DNA from: Cellulophaga sp. BC115SP
GTDB taxonomy: Bacteria > Bacteroidota > Bacteroidia > Cytophagales > Spirosomataceae
Direction of reading: 5' to 3'
NCBI RefSeq assembly: GCF_009905545.1
Contig: NZ_JAAALB010000016.1
Coordinates: 62,001-126,000 of the forward strand
DNA: 64,000 nucleotides
Below the pieces are notes generated by a model, which did not search any database, had not been told where the DNA came from, and saw only the letters and a program-made list of their open reading frames with translations. Of the stretch, positions 19,982 to 29,435 are shown in pieces; position 1 is the stretch's first letter, and each line of letters opens with the position of its first letter. A program made the position numbers and the translations under genes.

Positions 19982-21382
19982 ATGAAAATTCAATTTCACG
20001 GAGCCGCACAACGAGTGACGGGCTCGAAGCACTTGCTAATTACTGAAAAAGGCACTAAAATTCTACTAGATTGTGGGTTATTTCAGGGTTTGAATACACA
20101 GGATATGAACCAAAAATTTGGGTTTGAACCATCCGAAATAGATTATGTCATTTTATCGCATGCTCATATCGACCATACGGGCTTGTTGCCTCGATTGGTT
20201 GCCAAAGGTTTTCAAGGACCGATTTTTTGTACCTCTGCTACCAAAGATTTAGCTACGTTATTGCTTGGAGATTCGGCAAGGATTCAAGAAAATGACTTGG
20301 CAAGAATCAATAAGCGTCGTGAAAAAAGGGGCGAAACTTTACTCGAAAATCTATATACTGAAGACGATGTAGCACAAACTATAGCGCAAATGCAAGCCGT
20401 CAATTTTCGTGAAGAGGTTTCAATCTGTGAAGAAGTATCAGCCTATTTTACCGATACGGGGCATATTCTTGGTTCGGCGGCCATTTCTTTAACAATCAAA
20501 GAAGGTGAAAAATCGATTCATGTTTTCTTTTCAGGAGATATTGGTCGACCACACGACAAAATTCTCAAAAGTCCAGAACCTTTTCCACAAGCTGACTATA
20601 TCATTTGTGAGTCTACGTATGGTTCACGTTTGCATGAGCCCGAAGCTGATGTAAAGTCAAGTTTGCTCAAAATTGTAAAAAGAGTTTGTGTAGAACAAAA
20701 AGGCAAACTGATTATTCCTGCTTTTTCAATAGACCGTACTCAAGAGCTAGTTTATGCACTAGATCAGCTTGAAACCGAAGGGCATTTACCCAAAATTAAA
20801 GTATATGTAGACTCGCCGCTTTCGGTAAGCGCTACAATGGTCATGAAAAATCACCCCGAATGTTTTAATCCTGAAATATTAGCTTATCTCGAAAAAGGCG
20901 ATGGTGATGCCTTTGGCTTCCCGAATCTACACTACATAAGTTCAGTGGAAGAATCCAAAAAATTGAACGATAGCCCAGAGCCTTGTATCATTATATCGGC
21001 ATCAGGTATGGCAGAAGCTGGACGAATCAAACACCATATTGCTAATCATATAAACGATGTTCGTTGTTGTATTCTTTTGGTAGGATATACTTCTCCAGAT
21101 AGTTTGGGAGGACAGTTAAAATCGGGGGCGAAACAGGTACATATTTTCGGAGAAAATCATGATGTCAGAGCAGAAGTGTTAGTGATGGACTCTTTCTCAG
21201 CTCATGCTGATTATCAAGAAATTATTTCTTATTTATCATGTCAAAATAAAGAAGAAGTCAAAACCATATTCTTGGTTCATGGCGAGCTAGATACACAAGA
21301 AATATTCAAAGGAAAATTAGAGAAAGAGGGATACCAACACATCGAAATCCCACAGATGCACCAAGAAATAGAACTTGATTAA
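19982..21382 (+). CDS. MBL-fold beta-CASP exonuclease
   Basis: Metallo-beta-lactamase fold nuclease of the beta-CASP branch, 466 residues from the ATG at 19982 (a longer in-frame start at a TTG adds 16 unlikely residues). The zinc motif SHAHIDHTG places H60, H62, D64 and H65. Later motifs include GHILGSAAI (metal-binding His), the acidic CESTYGSRLH, the beta-CASP ISASGMAEAGRIKHHI region and DSFSAHAD. It is probably a cytosolic RNA-processing exonuclease; target RNAs are unknown. Confidence 0.88.
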   Translation: MKIQFHGAAQRVTGSKHLLITEKGTKILLDCGLFQGLNTQDMNQKFGFEPSEIDYVILSHAHIDHTGLLPRLVAKGFQGPIFCTSATKDLATLLLGDSARIQENDLARINKRREKRGETLLENLYTEDDVAQTIAQMQAVNFREEVSICEEVSAYFTDTGHILGSAAISLTIKEGEKSIHVFFSGDIGRPHDKILKSPEPFPQADYIICESTYGSRLHEPEADVKSSLLKIVKRVCVEQKGKLIIPAFSIDRTQELVYALDQLETEGHLPKIKVYVDSPLSVSATMVMKNHPECFNPEILAYLEKGDGDAFGFPNLHYISSVEESKKLNDSPEPCIIISASGMAEAGRIKHHIANHINDVRCCILLVGYTSPDSLGGQLKSGAKQVHIFGENHDVRAEVLVMDSFSAHADYQEIISYLSCQNKEEVKTIFLVHGELDTQEIFKGKLEKEGYQHIEIPQMHQEIELD

Positions 21383-21400
21383 AAGTATAGTTAAAGAATA

Positions 21401-21487
21401 AGCTTTGAGCTATCAGTAATCGAACAAAATCGGGAAAATGCTATTTTTTGTTTTTACCCGAAAGCCGAATCCTGAAAGCTCAAAGCT
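21401..21487. repeat. Palindromic intergenic element between convergent genes
   Basis: Outer arms AGCTTTGAGCTATCAG (21401-21416) and CTGAAAGCTCAAAGCT (21472-21487) pair at 15 of 16 positions; inner TCGGG and CCCGA also pair. The whole gap between the two convergent genes is this structure. Similar words (CGGCTTTCAGCCTTGAGC) recur near 57116, suggesting a dispersed family. It may also serve as a terminator, though it has no clean T-run. Confidence 0.6.
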
Positions 21488-21495
21488 CTAATTGA

Positions 21496-22614
21496 TTACT
21501 GAAGCGCCTGAGCCCAGTCAGCTATTAGATCTTCTATATTTTCTAAACCTACTGAAACGCGTAGCAAATTATCTGGCGTTGGACTTGTTGGTCCTTCAAC
21601 CGATTTGCGATGCTCGATTAAACTTTCGACTCCTCCCAAACTCGTTGCGGTAGTAAACAATTGTAGTTTTCCAGTCACATTCATTGCATTGATAGCATCT
21701 CCCATTACTTGTACCGACAACATGGCTCCTGCCTGTGACATTTGTTTTTGAGCAATAGCATATTGCGGGTGTGATGGCAAGCCAGGGTAATGCACGGCTT
21801 CGATGGCTGGATGCTGTGCTAGATATTCTGCTAATTGTTGAGCATTGGAAGTTTGCGCTTTTACCCGTAAAGACAATGTTTTGATTCCTCTTGCCACCAA
21901 CCAACATTCGAATGGAGAAGGAACTCCACCAGTCAATTTTTGGATTGTTCTAATTTTATTGGCTAATTCTCCATCTTCTTTTAAAATCAAGGCTCCACCC
22001 AATACGTCGCCATGTCCACCAAAATATTTTGTAGTTGAATGCATGACAATATCGGCTCCTAACAACAAAGGGCGTTGTAGCACAGGCGTCGCCCAAGTAT
22101 TATCTACAGCGCATAAAGCTCCATGTTGATGTGCCAAATCTGCAATGGCTGCAATATCCGAAACCTTCAGCTGAGGGTTAGAGGGAGTTTCAAGCCAAAT
22201 CAATCTAGTATTAGGCTGAATTGCATCCTTAACTGCCTCCAAATCGGTCGTATCTACTTTGGTCAGCGTAAGTCCCCAGTGCGAAAAAATTTCTTCGATC
22301 AATACATTTGTAGCAAAATAGGCGTCATCGGGTGTAATGATATGGTCACCAGACTTGAAAGACTGAAACAAGGCAGTTGTAGCGGCCATTCCCGAAGCAA
22401 AGGCAAATCCTACTTCTCCAGCTTCAAGAACAGCTAAACTTTTTTCTAGCAATTGGCGGTTTGGATTATCATTTCGCGCATAGATATACCCATGTGCATA
22501 CGAGCCGTCAGTTTCTCTTTCAAAAGTAGTCGAGAGATATATAGGCGAAGCAACTGCACCTGCATTGGCATCGGTCATTTGGGTGCTTTTTATAGCTAAT
22601 GTTTCAAAATTCAT
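21496..22614 (-). CDS. Trans-sulfuration PLP enzyme (cystathionine gamma-synthase-like)
   Basis: Cys/Met metabolism PLP-dependent enzyme, 372 residues, cytosolic. Family marks are YIYARNDNPNR near residue 45, the FASGMAA phosphate-binding turn, WLETPSNP, DNTWATP and the PLP lysine in MHSTTKYFGGHGD (K196). It could synthesise cystathionine from an acylated homoserine, or cleave cystathionine; the subfamilies are hard to separate by eye. No other methionine genes are next to it. Confidence 0.85.
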   Translation of the reverse strand: MNFETLAIKSTQMTDANAGAVASPIYLSTTFERETDGSYAHGYIYARNDNPNRQLLEKSLAVLEAGEVGFAFASGMAATTALFQSFKSGDHIITPDDAYFATNVLIEEIFSHWGLTLTKVDTTDLEAVKDAIQPNTRLIWLETPSNPQLKVSDIAAIADLAHQHGALCAVDNTWATPVLQRPLLLGADIVMHSTTKYFGGHGDVLGGALILKEDGELANKIRTIQKLTGGVPSPFECWLVARGIKTLSLRVKAQTSNAQQLAEYLAQHPAIEAVHYPGLPSHPQYAIAQKQMSQAGAMLSVQVMGDAINAMNVTGKLQLFTTATSLGGVESLIEHRKSVEGPTSPTPDNLLRVSVGLENIEDLIADWAQALQ

Positions 22615-22764
22615 CGGAAATAGTCTTTGGTTAAAAGTTTGAGCTGAAGCAAATACCAGAATAAGCCTTTTAGGCTTTACAAATTTAATCTAGTATTTTG
22701 GATTTTGTAACAATTTACCGATACCGACATATAAGGACAACAAGTAATTCCTTTCATAATAGCT

Positions 22765-22793
22765 TTGAGTAAAGCACTTTTTAAGTATATTTA
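22765..22793 (+). promoter_or_regulatory. Possible promoter of the Gfo/Idh/MocA gene
   Basis: TTG at 22765-22767 is followed after 18 nt by TATATTTA (22786-22793), one mismatch from TAnnTTTG. It lies about 55 nt upstream of the start. Confidence 0.35.
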
Positions 22794-22849
22794 TAAGTCC
22801 TTCAAAACGACCTATTGCGTCTTCTTTTTCAACCTAATTTTCTATTAAA

Positions 22850-24325
22850 ATGACTGATTCAACAAAATTGCCATCAGGTAGTGCTGGCAGTTCATCAAGA
22901 AGAGACTTCCTCAAAGCCGCTTCTTTGACACTCGGAAGTTTTTACATTGTTCCTCGTCATGTGCTCGGCAAGGGCTACACGGCACCTTCTGACAAACTTA
23001 ACATCGCAGCTATTGGTTGTGGTGGCAAAGGTTGGACAGACTTGAACGGCGCTTGGGATAATGGTCGTAACAATATCGCTACCTTATGCGATGTTGATGA
23101 CCGTCAGGCGGCTAATGCCATCAAAAAATTCCCTAATGCTAAGTATTACAAAGACTTCAGAAAACTTTTAGAAGCCGAAAAAAATAACATTGACGCCGTG
23201 ACTGTGTCTACACCAGACCATACGCACTATGTGATTGCTATGGCGGCTATGCAAATGGGAAAACATGTTTACGTACAAAAGCCTTTAGCTCATAACATTG
23301 CAGAGGTTCGTAAAATGACCATTGCAGCTCGTGAAAATAAGGTGGTAACGCAAATGGGTAATCAAGGTTCATCGGGCGATGGAGTTCGTCGTATGATGGA
23401 ATGGTACAAAGCTGGCCTGATTGGAGAAGTAAATCGAGTGCATGCTTGGACAAACCGCCCTGTGTGGCCACAAGGCTTAGCCAAACCTCAAGGCAAATTT
23501 GATGTACCAAGCGAACTGGATTGGGATTTGTGGTTAGGACCAGCAGCCTATGAAGAATATAACCCTGGGTATCACCCATTCAACTGGCGTGGTTGGGTTA
23601 ACTTCGGTACAGGCTCATTAGGCGATATGGCTTGTCACATGATGGACCCTCCTTATCGTGTACTAGGACTCGGGTATCCTTCAGAAGTAGAATGTAGCAT
23701 TAGCGACGTGTGGACAGGACCTTTTAAACAAGGTTATTTTCCAGAAAGCTTCCCAGCGTCATCTATGATTCACCTCAAATTTCCAAGAAAAGGAAAAGAG
23801 CCTGTAAAAATGACTTGGTATGACGGAGGACTTATGCCTGAACGTCCAGAAGAAATTCCTGCCGATGTAAAACTAGGTGACTGGAGCGGCGGAGTGTTAC
23901 TAATAGGGACTAAAGGTGTAATGATGTGTGGCGTATATGGTGCAAATCCATCGCTTTGGCCAGAAGCCAAACTCAAGGAAAAGGGTGATAAACTTCCTAT
24001 TTCTATTCCAAGAGTTGTGGGTGCCGACAACGAAGGACATTATCAGCAATGGCTACAAGCTTGTCGTGATGGATATGGCAAACATCAACCGTTAAGTTCA
24101 TCATTTGACTATGCAGGCCCTATGTCCGAAACAGTATTGATGGGTAATTTGGCCATTCGTAGTTATTTCTATCGTACTCCGAAAAAGGATAAACAATGGC
24201 TACAAGAATATGATTATCCAGGACGTAAAAAACTATTATGGGATGGTGAAAATATGCGTATTACCAATTTTGATGAAGCTAATCAATTTGTAAAAAGAGA
24301 ATATCGTCAAGGTTGGAGTATGTAA
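22850..24325 (+). CDS. Gfo/Idh/MocA family oxidoreductase with Tat signal
   Basis: Exported NAD(P)-dependent oxidoreductase of 491 residues. The N-terminus has a twin-arginine signal (SSRRDFLKAASLTLGS, R17/R18) before a Rossmann motif LNIAAIGCGGKG. The segments VSTPDHTHYVIAMAAMQMGKHVYVQKPLAHN and GNQGSSGDGVRRMMEW fit the family; QKP replaces the commoner EKP. Paralogous periplasmic enzymes of this type in Bacteroidota act on sugars and glycosides, but the substrate cannot be read here. It stands alone and ends at a strong bidirectional terminator. Confidence 0.87.
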   Translation: MTDSTKLPSGSAGSSSRRDFLKAASLTLGSFYIVPRHVLGKGYTAPSDKLNIAAIGCGGKGWTDLNGAWDNGRNNIATLCDVDDRQAANAIKKFPNAKYYKDFRKLLEAEKNNIDAVTVSTPDHTHYVIAMAAMQMGKHVYVQKPLAHNIAEVRKMTIAARENKVVTQMGNQGSSGDGVRRMMEWYKAGLIGEVNRVHAWTNRPVWPQGLAKPQGKFDVPSELDWDLWLGPAAYEEYNPGYHPFNWRGWVNFGTGSLGDMACHMMDPPYRVLGLGYPSEVECSISDVWTGPFKQGYFPESFPASSMIHLKFPRKGKEPVKMTWYDGGLMPERPEEIPADVKLGDWSGGVLLIGTKGVMMCGVYGANPSLWPEAKLKEKGDKLPISIPRVVGADNEGHYQQWLQACRDGYGKHQPLSSSFDYAGPMSETVLMGNLAIRSYFYRTPKKDKQWLQEYDYPGRKKLLWDGENMRITNFDEANQFVKREYRQGWSM

Positions 24326-24372
24326 GTATTATTTTGGATTTGAGATTTCCATAAAGTTCTAATTTTTCAAAA

Positions 24373-24430
24373 TTTTACCTAATAAAAAAGGAGTGGCTCA
24401 TACGAGTCACTCCTTTTTTATTAGGTAAAA
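24373..24430. terminator. Strong bidirectional terminator
   Basis: Perfect 23-bp inverted repeat (arms 24373-24395 and 24408-24430, each containing TAATAAAAAAGGAGTG or its complement) with further pairing towards a small ATAC loop. A/T tracts flank the GC core on both sides. It lies between the convergent oxidoreductase and LytTR genes. Confidence 0.9.
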
Positions 24431-24475
24431 CAGTATAAATTTTCACATTAGTATCTCGTTATTTCCAATCAGTTT

Positions 24476-24775
24476 CTAAAGATTACCTCGTCTACGACGG
24501 GCAATTGGTAAAATACTCTTATCGAGCAATTCAACATAGTCGCGATGTACAACGCGAATGTACTGGCGATTGACGAGGTGCTTACGGCTAATTCGAACAA
24601 ATCCTTCGTCGGTTTTGGTAGCAACGCGTCCTATGGTCTGAGCCATAACGTCTTTTCTACCTGTCTGTAAATGCACGAAGGTGTAATTAATAGAACCTTC
24701 GAAATACATAATGTCTTGGGAAAAATAGAAATATTTCCTCCCAATGGTCAAGTGGGTTGGGCAATTGTTGTTCAT
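24476..24775 (-). CDS. Stand-alone LytTR DNA-binding domain protein
   Basis: 99-residue protein consisting almost only of a LytTR domain: IMYFEGSINYTFVHLQTGRKDVM, then FVRISRKHLVNRQYIRVV and a basic C-terminal stretch ending ARRRRGNL. It has no receiver domain or membrane segment, so it is presumably a transcription factor controlled by level or by a partner protein. No kinase gene is adjacent. Confidence 0.82.
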   Translation of the reverse strand: MNNNCPTHLTIGRKYFYFSQDIMYFEGSINYTFVHLQTGRKDVMAQTIGRVATKTDEGFVRISRKHLVNRQYIRVVHRDYVELLDKSILPIARRRRGNL

Positions 24776-24966
24776 AAGAGGGATGTTGAGCTATTAATTT
24801 TTGACATACAAGGTTTATGCAAATATCAAATTAGAGGATATGGCATCAAATACTTAGCATTCAGTATTTTAACAAACGGCACTAAAAATGAATTGTACAA
24901 AATGGAGATATTCTTTAAGGAAAAACGAAATTATTTTAAGGTGCTTTATCTGTAAGCAAAGGGTTG

Positions 24967-25050
24967 TAACTTTGTGTGTATAATCACGCTATGTTGTATT
25001 GCATAGCGCCTCAACAGGGTATAAATTTCACAAGATGATCTCTTTGTGAT
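24967..25050 (+). promoter_or_regulatory. Promoter and hairpin leader of the cupin gene
   Basis: TAACTTTG at 24967-24974 matches the Bacteroidota -7 box exactly; the -33 side is only TTTA. The leader that follows contains two small hairpins: CGCTATG/CATAGCG at 24987-25008, and TCACAA/TTGTGA near 25030-25050. Confidence 0.45.
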
Positions 25051-25082
25051 GATTACATATCCATTCAATTAACAATTATCTT

Positions 25083-25604
25083 ATGAACCTAAACATCTCT
25101 CCCAACTCAAGTAAAGAAGAAATTTTCGAACAAATCGCTGCGGAATTAAATACGCTTGGTTTTAATGTAGTTAAACAAGACCAAACCCGTCCTTGGGGTG
25201 GTTTTTTTGTTATTGACGAAACTCAAGCTCCTGCTTTTGCTAGTACGTATTTTCCTCATTTGGAAATGTCTGACATTCAGATTACTAATAAATTAAGCCC
25301 AAAGATTTTGGTTGTTGCACCAGAAAAACGCCTTTCTTGGCAATACCATTTCCGTCGTGCTGAGATTTGGAAAGTCATTGCAGGAACGACTGTAGGCGTA
25401 AAAATCAGCCCAACTGACGAAGAAGGCGATGAAGTAAAAAGATTAGAATCTGGTAGCTTTATTCAAATGGATAAAGGCGAACGCCATAGATTAATCGGTT
25501 TGGAGTCGTGGGGAGTTGTTGCAGAAATTTGGCAACATACTGACCCAGAAACACCATCTGACGAGGAAGACATCGTTCGTTTACAAGATGACTTTGGTAG
25601 ATAA
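25083..25604 (+). CDS. Cupin protein, phosphomannose isomerase type II-like
   Basis: 173-residue cytosolic protein. The cupin core LSWQYHFRRAEIWKVIAGT matches the Q-x-H-x-x-R-x-E-x-W motif of the mannose-6-phosphate isomerase/GDP-mannose pyrophosphorylase C-terminal domain, and DKGERHRL supplies the second metal-binding His. It lacks a nucleotidyltransferase domain, so sugar-phosphate isomerase activity is possible but unproven. It is monocistronic, with a dispersed repeat beginning about 20 nt after the stop. Confidence 0.75.
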   Translation: MNLNISPNSSKEEIFEQIAAELNTLGFNVVKQDQTRPWGGFFVIDETQAPAFASTYFPHLEMSDIQITNKLSPKILVVAPEKRLSWQYHFRRAEIWKVIAGTTVGVKISPTDEEGDEVKRLESGSFIQMDKGERHRLIGLESWGVVAEIWQHTDPETPSDEEDIVRLQDDFGR

Positions 25605-25625
25605 GAATGAATGTAACGCTTTATG

Positions 25626-25732
25626 CAGTAAGCCGTAGGCATTAGGCAAAAAAGCTTTCATTATTTTAAGAGAAACTATTTTCAACATTTAGCCTACGGC
25701 ATAAAGCTTAATGCCTATTGCGGGTATTTGCC
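25626..25732. repeat. Dispersed palindromic repeat, copy A
   Basis: About 107 bp with internal inverted pairs GCCGTAGGC / GCCTACGGC and terminal ATTAGGC / GCCTATT-type arms, containing AAAAAGCTT and AAGCTTAATGCC. Copies B (33328) and C (58344) share the arms and parts of the AT-rich middle. The rest of this long gap (25733-26080) is AT-rich; it contains AAACTTTTTGAAAGTTTATAG near 25855, similar to the operator-like words further on, and no gene. Confidence 0.7.
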
Positions 25733-26080
25733 CACTAACTTAATTCTAGTATCATCATTGATTGACTGTAAGCTTTCAGAAAAAATTGTTTATCTCAAGA
25801 GTACATAAGACTTCATATCTTTGATTTTGAGTACCTTCTGATTATATCACAAACTTTTTGAAAGTTTATAGTTTTTCTTATAGTAATTCATTAACATCTT
25901 GATGTTTATCCATTCTCCTTTTCCTTCTCCTTCTTCAAGTAAGCCTAAATAAAATACAATTTGTTATAAAATTTCATAATATAATTACATTATACAAAAT
26001 CTTCTTTATCAACATTTTACCACTTATCCATACCCATTTCCATTCATCATACTGGTAGAACATTTCTACAAAAAATCACA

Positions 26081-26151
26081 GAAAACTTTGAACCTTTTTA
26101 AAGTTTCCATAGTTTTGCCTTCAGAAACTATTCAAATCATGAAAGTTTCCA
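26081..26151 (+). promoter_or_regulatory. Promoter and operator-like repeats of the tetR efflux operon
   Basis: TTG (26088-26090), 19 nt, TAGTTTTG (26110-26117) is an exact Bacteroidota promoter. The direct repeat AAAGTTTCCA occurs at 26100-26109, between the boxes, and at 26142-26151, about four helical turns apart. AAACTTT at 26084 pairs with AAAGTTT at 26100 as an inverted repeat, and ATAGTTT/AAACTAT brackets the -7 region. The placement suggests binding by the adjacent TetR protein. Confidence 0.6.
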
Positions 26152-26214
26152 ACCTCTGATAAACTTGCAAAACCTACCATATAATCAGGTCATTAGCAAT
26201 TTTACATATTAGAA

Positions 26215-26817
26215 ATGAAGGAAAGAATTATTGAAACTAGCGGTCGTTTGTTTATGCGTTATGGAGTAAAATCTATAACGATGGACGACATTGCCAAAGA
26301 GTTGGGGATTTCTAAGAAAACCATTTATCAACATTTTTCGGATAAAGACGAGATAGTTTTTCAGGTTGCAGTACATCAATTAGAAGAAGATAAGTGTGAG
26401 TACCAAACCATGAATGACAGTTCGAAGAATGTGGTCGAAAAAATGGTTAAAACTATTGAAATGCTCAAAAAGTCGTTTTGCGAAATCAATCCAACGATGC
26501 TTTACGACATCAAGAAATATCACCCTCGTGCATGGAATTTATTCATGGAGCACAAACAGAATTTTATTCTGACTCAGATGATTAAAGACCTTGAAAAAGG
26601 TATTGCTGACGGGTTGTTTAGACCAGAAATTAAAGTAGAAATTATAGCCAAACTACACTTAGAATCAATTTTTATTGCATTTGACATGCAAGTTTTTCCA
26701 CCTGATAGATTTTCGTTTATTGAAGTTCAAATCGCCTTGATTGACCATTTCATCAGAGGTGTATTGTCGGACGAAGGTCTCAAACTCTATAATAACTATC
26801 TCAATCTATTGAGTTAA
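26215..26817 (+). CDS. TetR/AcrR family transcriptional regulator
   Basis: 200-residue regulator. The N-terminal helix-turn-helix (ITMDDIAKELGISKKTIYQHFSDKDEIV, residues about 21-48) is textbook TetR. The C-terminal ligand domain is variable and gives no clue to the inducer. It is first in line with tolC, membrane fusion and RND genes in the same direction, so it is probably the local repressor of the pump and of itself. The operator-like repeats upstream support this. Confidence 0.92.
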   Translation: MKERIIETSGRLFMRYGVKSITMDDIAKELGISKKTIYQHFSDKDEIVFQVAVHQLEEDKCEYQTMNDSSKNVVEKMVKTIEMLKKSFCEINPTMLYDIKKYHPRAWNLFMEHKQNFILTQMIKDLEKGIADGLFRPEIKVEIIAKLHLESIFIAFDMQVFPPDRFSFIEVQIALIDHFIRGVLSDEGLKLYNNYLNLLS

Positions 26818-26921
26818 TGAGTAATTGCCTTTCTATTACTTAAGGCACTTGAGTAATCCTCTTTTAACAGATACTCGTAGCATATATGTTCTTTAAAAAT
26901 TTACTAATTATCTAGTCAAAA

Positions 26922-28271
26922 ATGAAAACTAAACTTAAAAGTAGCTTACTGACTTTCAGTATATTGCTTACTTCGGTAGTAGCTCGTGCCCAACAAAGCT
27001 ACACCCTTAAGGAGGCGATAGATTATGCAGTAAAGAACCATTCGAATGTAAAAACCGCACAACTTGATGTATTGAATGCCAGTGCTAAGGTAAATGAAAT
27101 CAAAGCAATGGGCTTGCCACAAGTAAATGCAAATATTGGTTACACCAACAACCTTATCATCCAAAGGGTATTTATTCCAGCCAAAACATTTGACCCAAAT
27201 GCCAAAGAAGGCGATGTAGTAGCAGCTGAATTTGGTGTACGTAATAGTGGTAATGCCGTTGCAAGCTTGAGCCAGTTATTATTTGATGGTTCGTATACCT
27301 TAGGCTTAAAAGCCGCAGATGTTTACAAAGAACTATCGGCTAAGTCTCTCACGCAAACCAAACAGCAAATTGCTGAAAATGTTACGAAGGCCTATTACGG
27401 TATTCTTGTCAATGAAGAGCGTTTAGAAATTCTTAAGCTCAATATGGGTCGCCTTGACTCTCTTTTCAACCAGACTAAAGCCTTGAATCTACAAGGATTT
27501 GTTGAAAAGCTTGACGTACAACGTTTAGAGGTACAAAAGAATAATCTTTCTATTGAGTACAAAAATGTAGAACGTTTACAAGAATTAAGTTACAACTTGC
27601 TCAAATTTCAGATGGGTTTACCCCTAACTGAACCAGTGGTAGTTACCGACAAATTGAGCAGTGTCAACTTAAATGAGTTTTTACCAGAAAACGAAACTCC
27701 TTTCCAATATGGTGACCGTATAGAATATTCGATGTTGCAAACACAAGATCGTTTGGCTCAACTAGATTTGAAAAACCAAAAAGCAGGTTATTTGCCAAAA
27801 GTATTTCTTACAAGTACGTATGGCTATTCGACGGGTCGTCCACAATTTGGTGACTTAATTACGAAACCTTGGTTTAACGCCGCTACACTTGGCTTCTCTA
27901 TCCAAGTTCCAATCTTTGATGGTTTTGCCAAAAAATACAAGATTATCCAATCTGCCAATGCTGTACAGAAGATTAAAGAAAACTTTACCTTCTTACAAAA
28001 TAGTATTGACTTACAGGTAAAACAAGGTCAAATTACCTTGAAAAATGCCTATGAAACGCTTCAAGAACAAAAGCATAATATGGATTTGGCAAAAGAGGTT
28101 GTTCGTGTAACCAAAATCAAATATGAACAAGGTGTTGGCACAAACTTAGAATTAGTCAATGCTGAATCATCATACAAAGAAGCTCAAAACAATTATTTTG
28201 CTACTTTATATAACGTCCTAATTGCTAAAGTTGATCTTGACAAAGCCAAAGGCAAGTTATTTGTAGAATAA
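26922..28271 (+). CDS. TolC family outer membrane efflux protein
   Basis: Outer-membrane channel of a tripartite efflux pump, 449 residues. A signal peptide ends near ARAQQ (residue about 24). Two OEP repeats follow, each with the long helices typical of TolC; YTLKEAIDYAVKNHSNVK opens the first and LKNAYETLQEQKHNMDLAKE closes the second. It lies between tetR and the membrane fusion protein, spaced like an operon. Confidence 0.93.
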   Translation: MKTKLKSSLLTFSILLTSVVARAQQSYTLKEAIDYAVKNHSNVKTAQLDVLNASAKVNEIKAMGLPQVNANIGYTNNLIIQRVFIPAKTFDPNAKEGDVVAAEFGVRNSGNAVASLSQLLFDGSYTLGLKAADVYKELSAKSLTQTKQQIAENVTKAYYGILVNEERLEILKLNMGRLDSLFNQTKALNLQGFVEKLDVQRLEVQKNNLSIEYKNVERLQELSYNLLKFQMGLPLTEPVVVTDKLSSVNLNEFLPENETPFQYGDRIEYSMLQTQDRLAQLDLKNQKAGYLPKVFLTSTYGYSTGRPQFGDLITKPWFNAATLGFSIQVPIFDGFAKKYKIIQSANAVQKIKENFTFLQNSIDLQVKQGQITLKNAYETLQEQKHNMDLAKEVVRVTKIKYEQGVGTNLELVNAESSYKEAQNNYFATLYNVLIAKVDLDKAKGKLFVE

Positions 28272-28303
28272 TCCCTAATACTAAAAATCGCAAAAAAGAA
28301 ATA

Positions 28304-29419
28304 ATGAAAAAGCAATACTTAGCAATAGCCTCTGCCTTATTCTTATTGGCAGCCTGCAATAAATCAACTGATAAAAAAGCGGAATTAGAAGCCCTAAAAT
28401 CTCAGAAGCAAGAAATTGAAGCTAAAATTAAAGGCTTAGAAAAAGAGTTAGGTAAAACAGAGAAAAAAGAAGAACAGAAAATCGTAGCAGTATCTGTAAG
28501 CCCAATTCAAGCACAAAGCTTCAAGCATTTCGTAGAAGTTCAAGGTTTGGTAAGCTCTGAAAACATTGTACAGGTTACCCCACAAATGAGTGGACAATTG
28601 ACTAGCGTTTTAGTAACGGTAGGTCAAGCTTTGAAAAAAGGACAATTAGTAGCCACTGTCGACAATACTGTTTTAAAACAGTCTATGGCTGAAATCAAGC
28701 AACAATTAGACTTAGCCGTTACACTTTTCAACAAGCAAAAAGCACTTTGGGATCAACAAATTGGTACTGAAGTACAATACCTTCAAGCAAAAGCTAATAA
28801 AGAAGCACTCGAAAAACGTATCGTAACGATGGAAGCTCAATTGGCGATGACTAAAGTATATGCGCCAATCGCTGGAACAGTTGAGGTTGTTCGCCAGAAA
28901 GTAGGTGAAATGGGTATGCCAGGACAACCTATTTTCCAATTAGTAAATGTAGGTAATTTGAAAGTTGTAGGTAAAGTAGCAGATACCTATTTGGGTTCTG
29001 TAAAACGTGGTGATGCCCTAAATGTGAAATTCCCAGATATTAACAAGGAATTGAATACAAAAGTAGGCGTAGTTGACGCCTTAGTTGATCCAGTTTCAAG
29101 AACTTTTGGCGTAGAAGCTAAAGTACCAAACTTGGGCGGTCAATTAAAGCCTAACCAAGTAGCTATCATGACGATTAATGACTTGTCAAAAGCAAACTCA
29201 ATCGTGATTCTTCAAAACTTAATTCAGAATACAGAATTAGGCAATATCGTTTATGTAGCTGTTACCGAAAATGGTAAAAAAGTAGCACGTGGTCGTAAAG
29301 TAAAAACTGGTTTGAGCTATAATGGCAATATCGAAATCCTTGAAGGACTTTCAGCAGGTGAACTTTTGATTACGCAAGGATACCAAGACTTAGTTGATGG
29401 AACTCCTTTGAGTTACTAA
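28304..29419 (+). CDS. RND efflux membrane fusion lipoprotein
   Basis: Periplasmic adaptor (HlyD/AcrA type), 371 residues. The signal ends in a lipobox (LFLLAAC, C18), so it is membrane-anchored by lipid. An unusual charged coiled coil (residues about 22-60, KAELEALKSQKQEIEAKIKG) precedes the lipoyl half-motif region (GQLTSVLVTVGQALKKGQL), the hairpin and the second half (VYAPIAGTVEVV). It starts 33 nt after tolC. Confidence 0.92.
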   Translation: MKKQYLAIASALFLLAACNKSTDKKAELEALKSQKQEIEAKIKGLEKELGKTEKKEEQKIVAVSVSPIQAQSFKHFVEVQGLVSSENIVQVTPQMSGQLTSVLVTVGQALKKGQLVATVDNTVLKQSMAEIKQQLDLAVTLFNKQKALWDQQIGTEVQYLQAKANKEALEKRIVTMEAQLAMTKVYAPIAGTVEVVRQKVGEMGMPGQPIFQLVNVGNLKVVGKVADTYLGSVKRGDALNVKFPDINKELNTKVGVVDALVDPVSRTFGVEAKVPNLGGQLKPNQVAIMTINDLSKANSIVILQNLIQNTELGNIVYVAVTENGKKVARGRKVKTGLSYNGNIEILEGLSAGELLITQGYQDLVDGTPLSY

Positions 29420-29435
29420 TCCACACGAGCCTTAA

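Noticed and set aside
21401-21487. CRISPR or phage attachment site
   Set aside because: Only one inverted pair with no regular direct repeats, spacers, or nearby integrase.
24671-24955. 94-codon plus-strand frame overlapping the LytTR gene start
   Set aside because: It overlaps the better-supported LytTR gene on the other strand, has no recognisable motif, and a promoter for the cupin gene follows immediately.
25605-26080. Possible small gene or tRNA in the long gap before tetR
   Set aside because: No open frame with a plausible start, no cloverleaf; the gap is explained by repeat A and AT-rich DNA.
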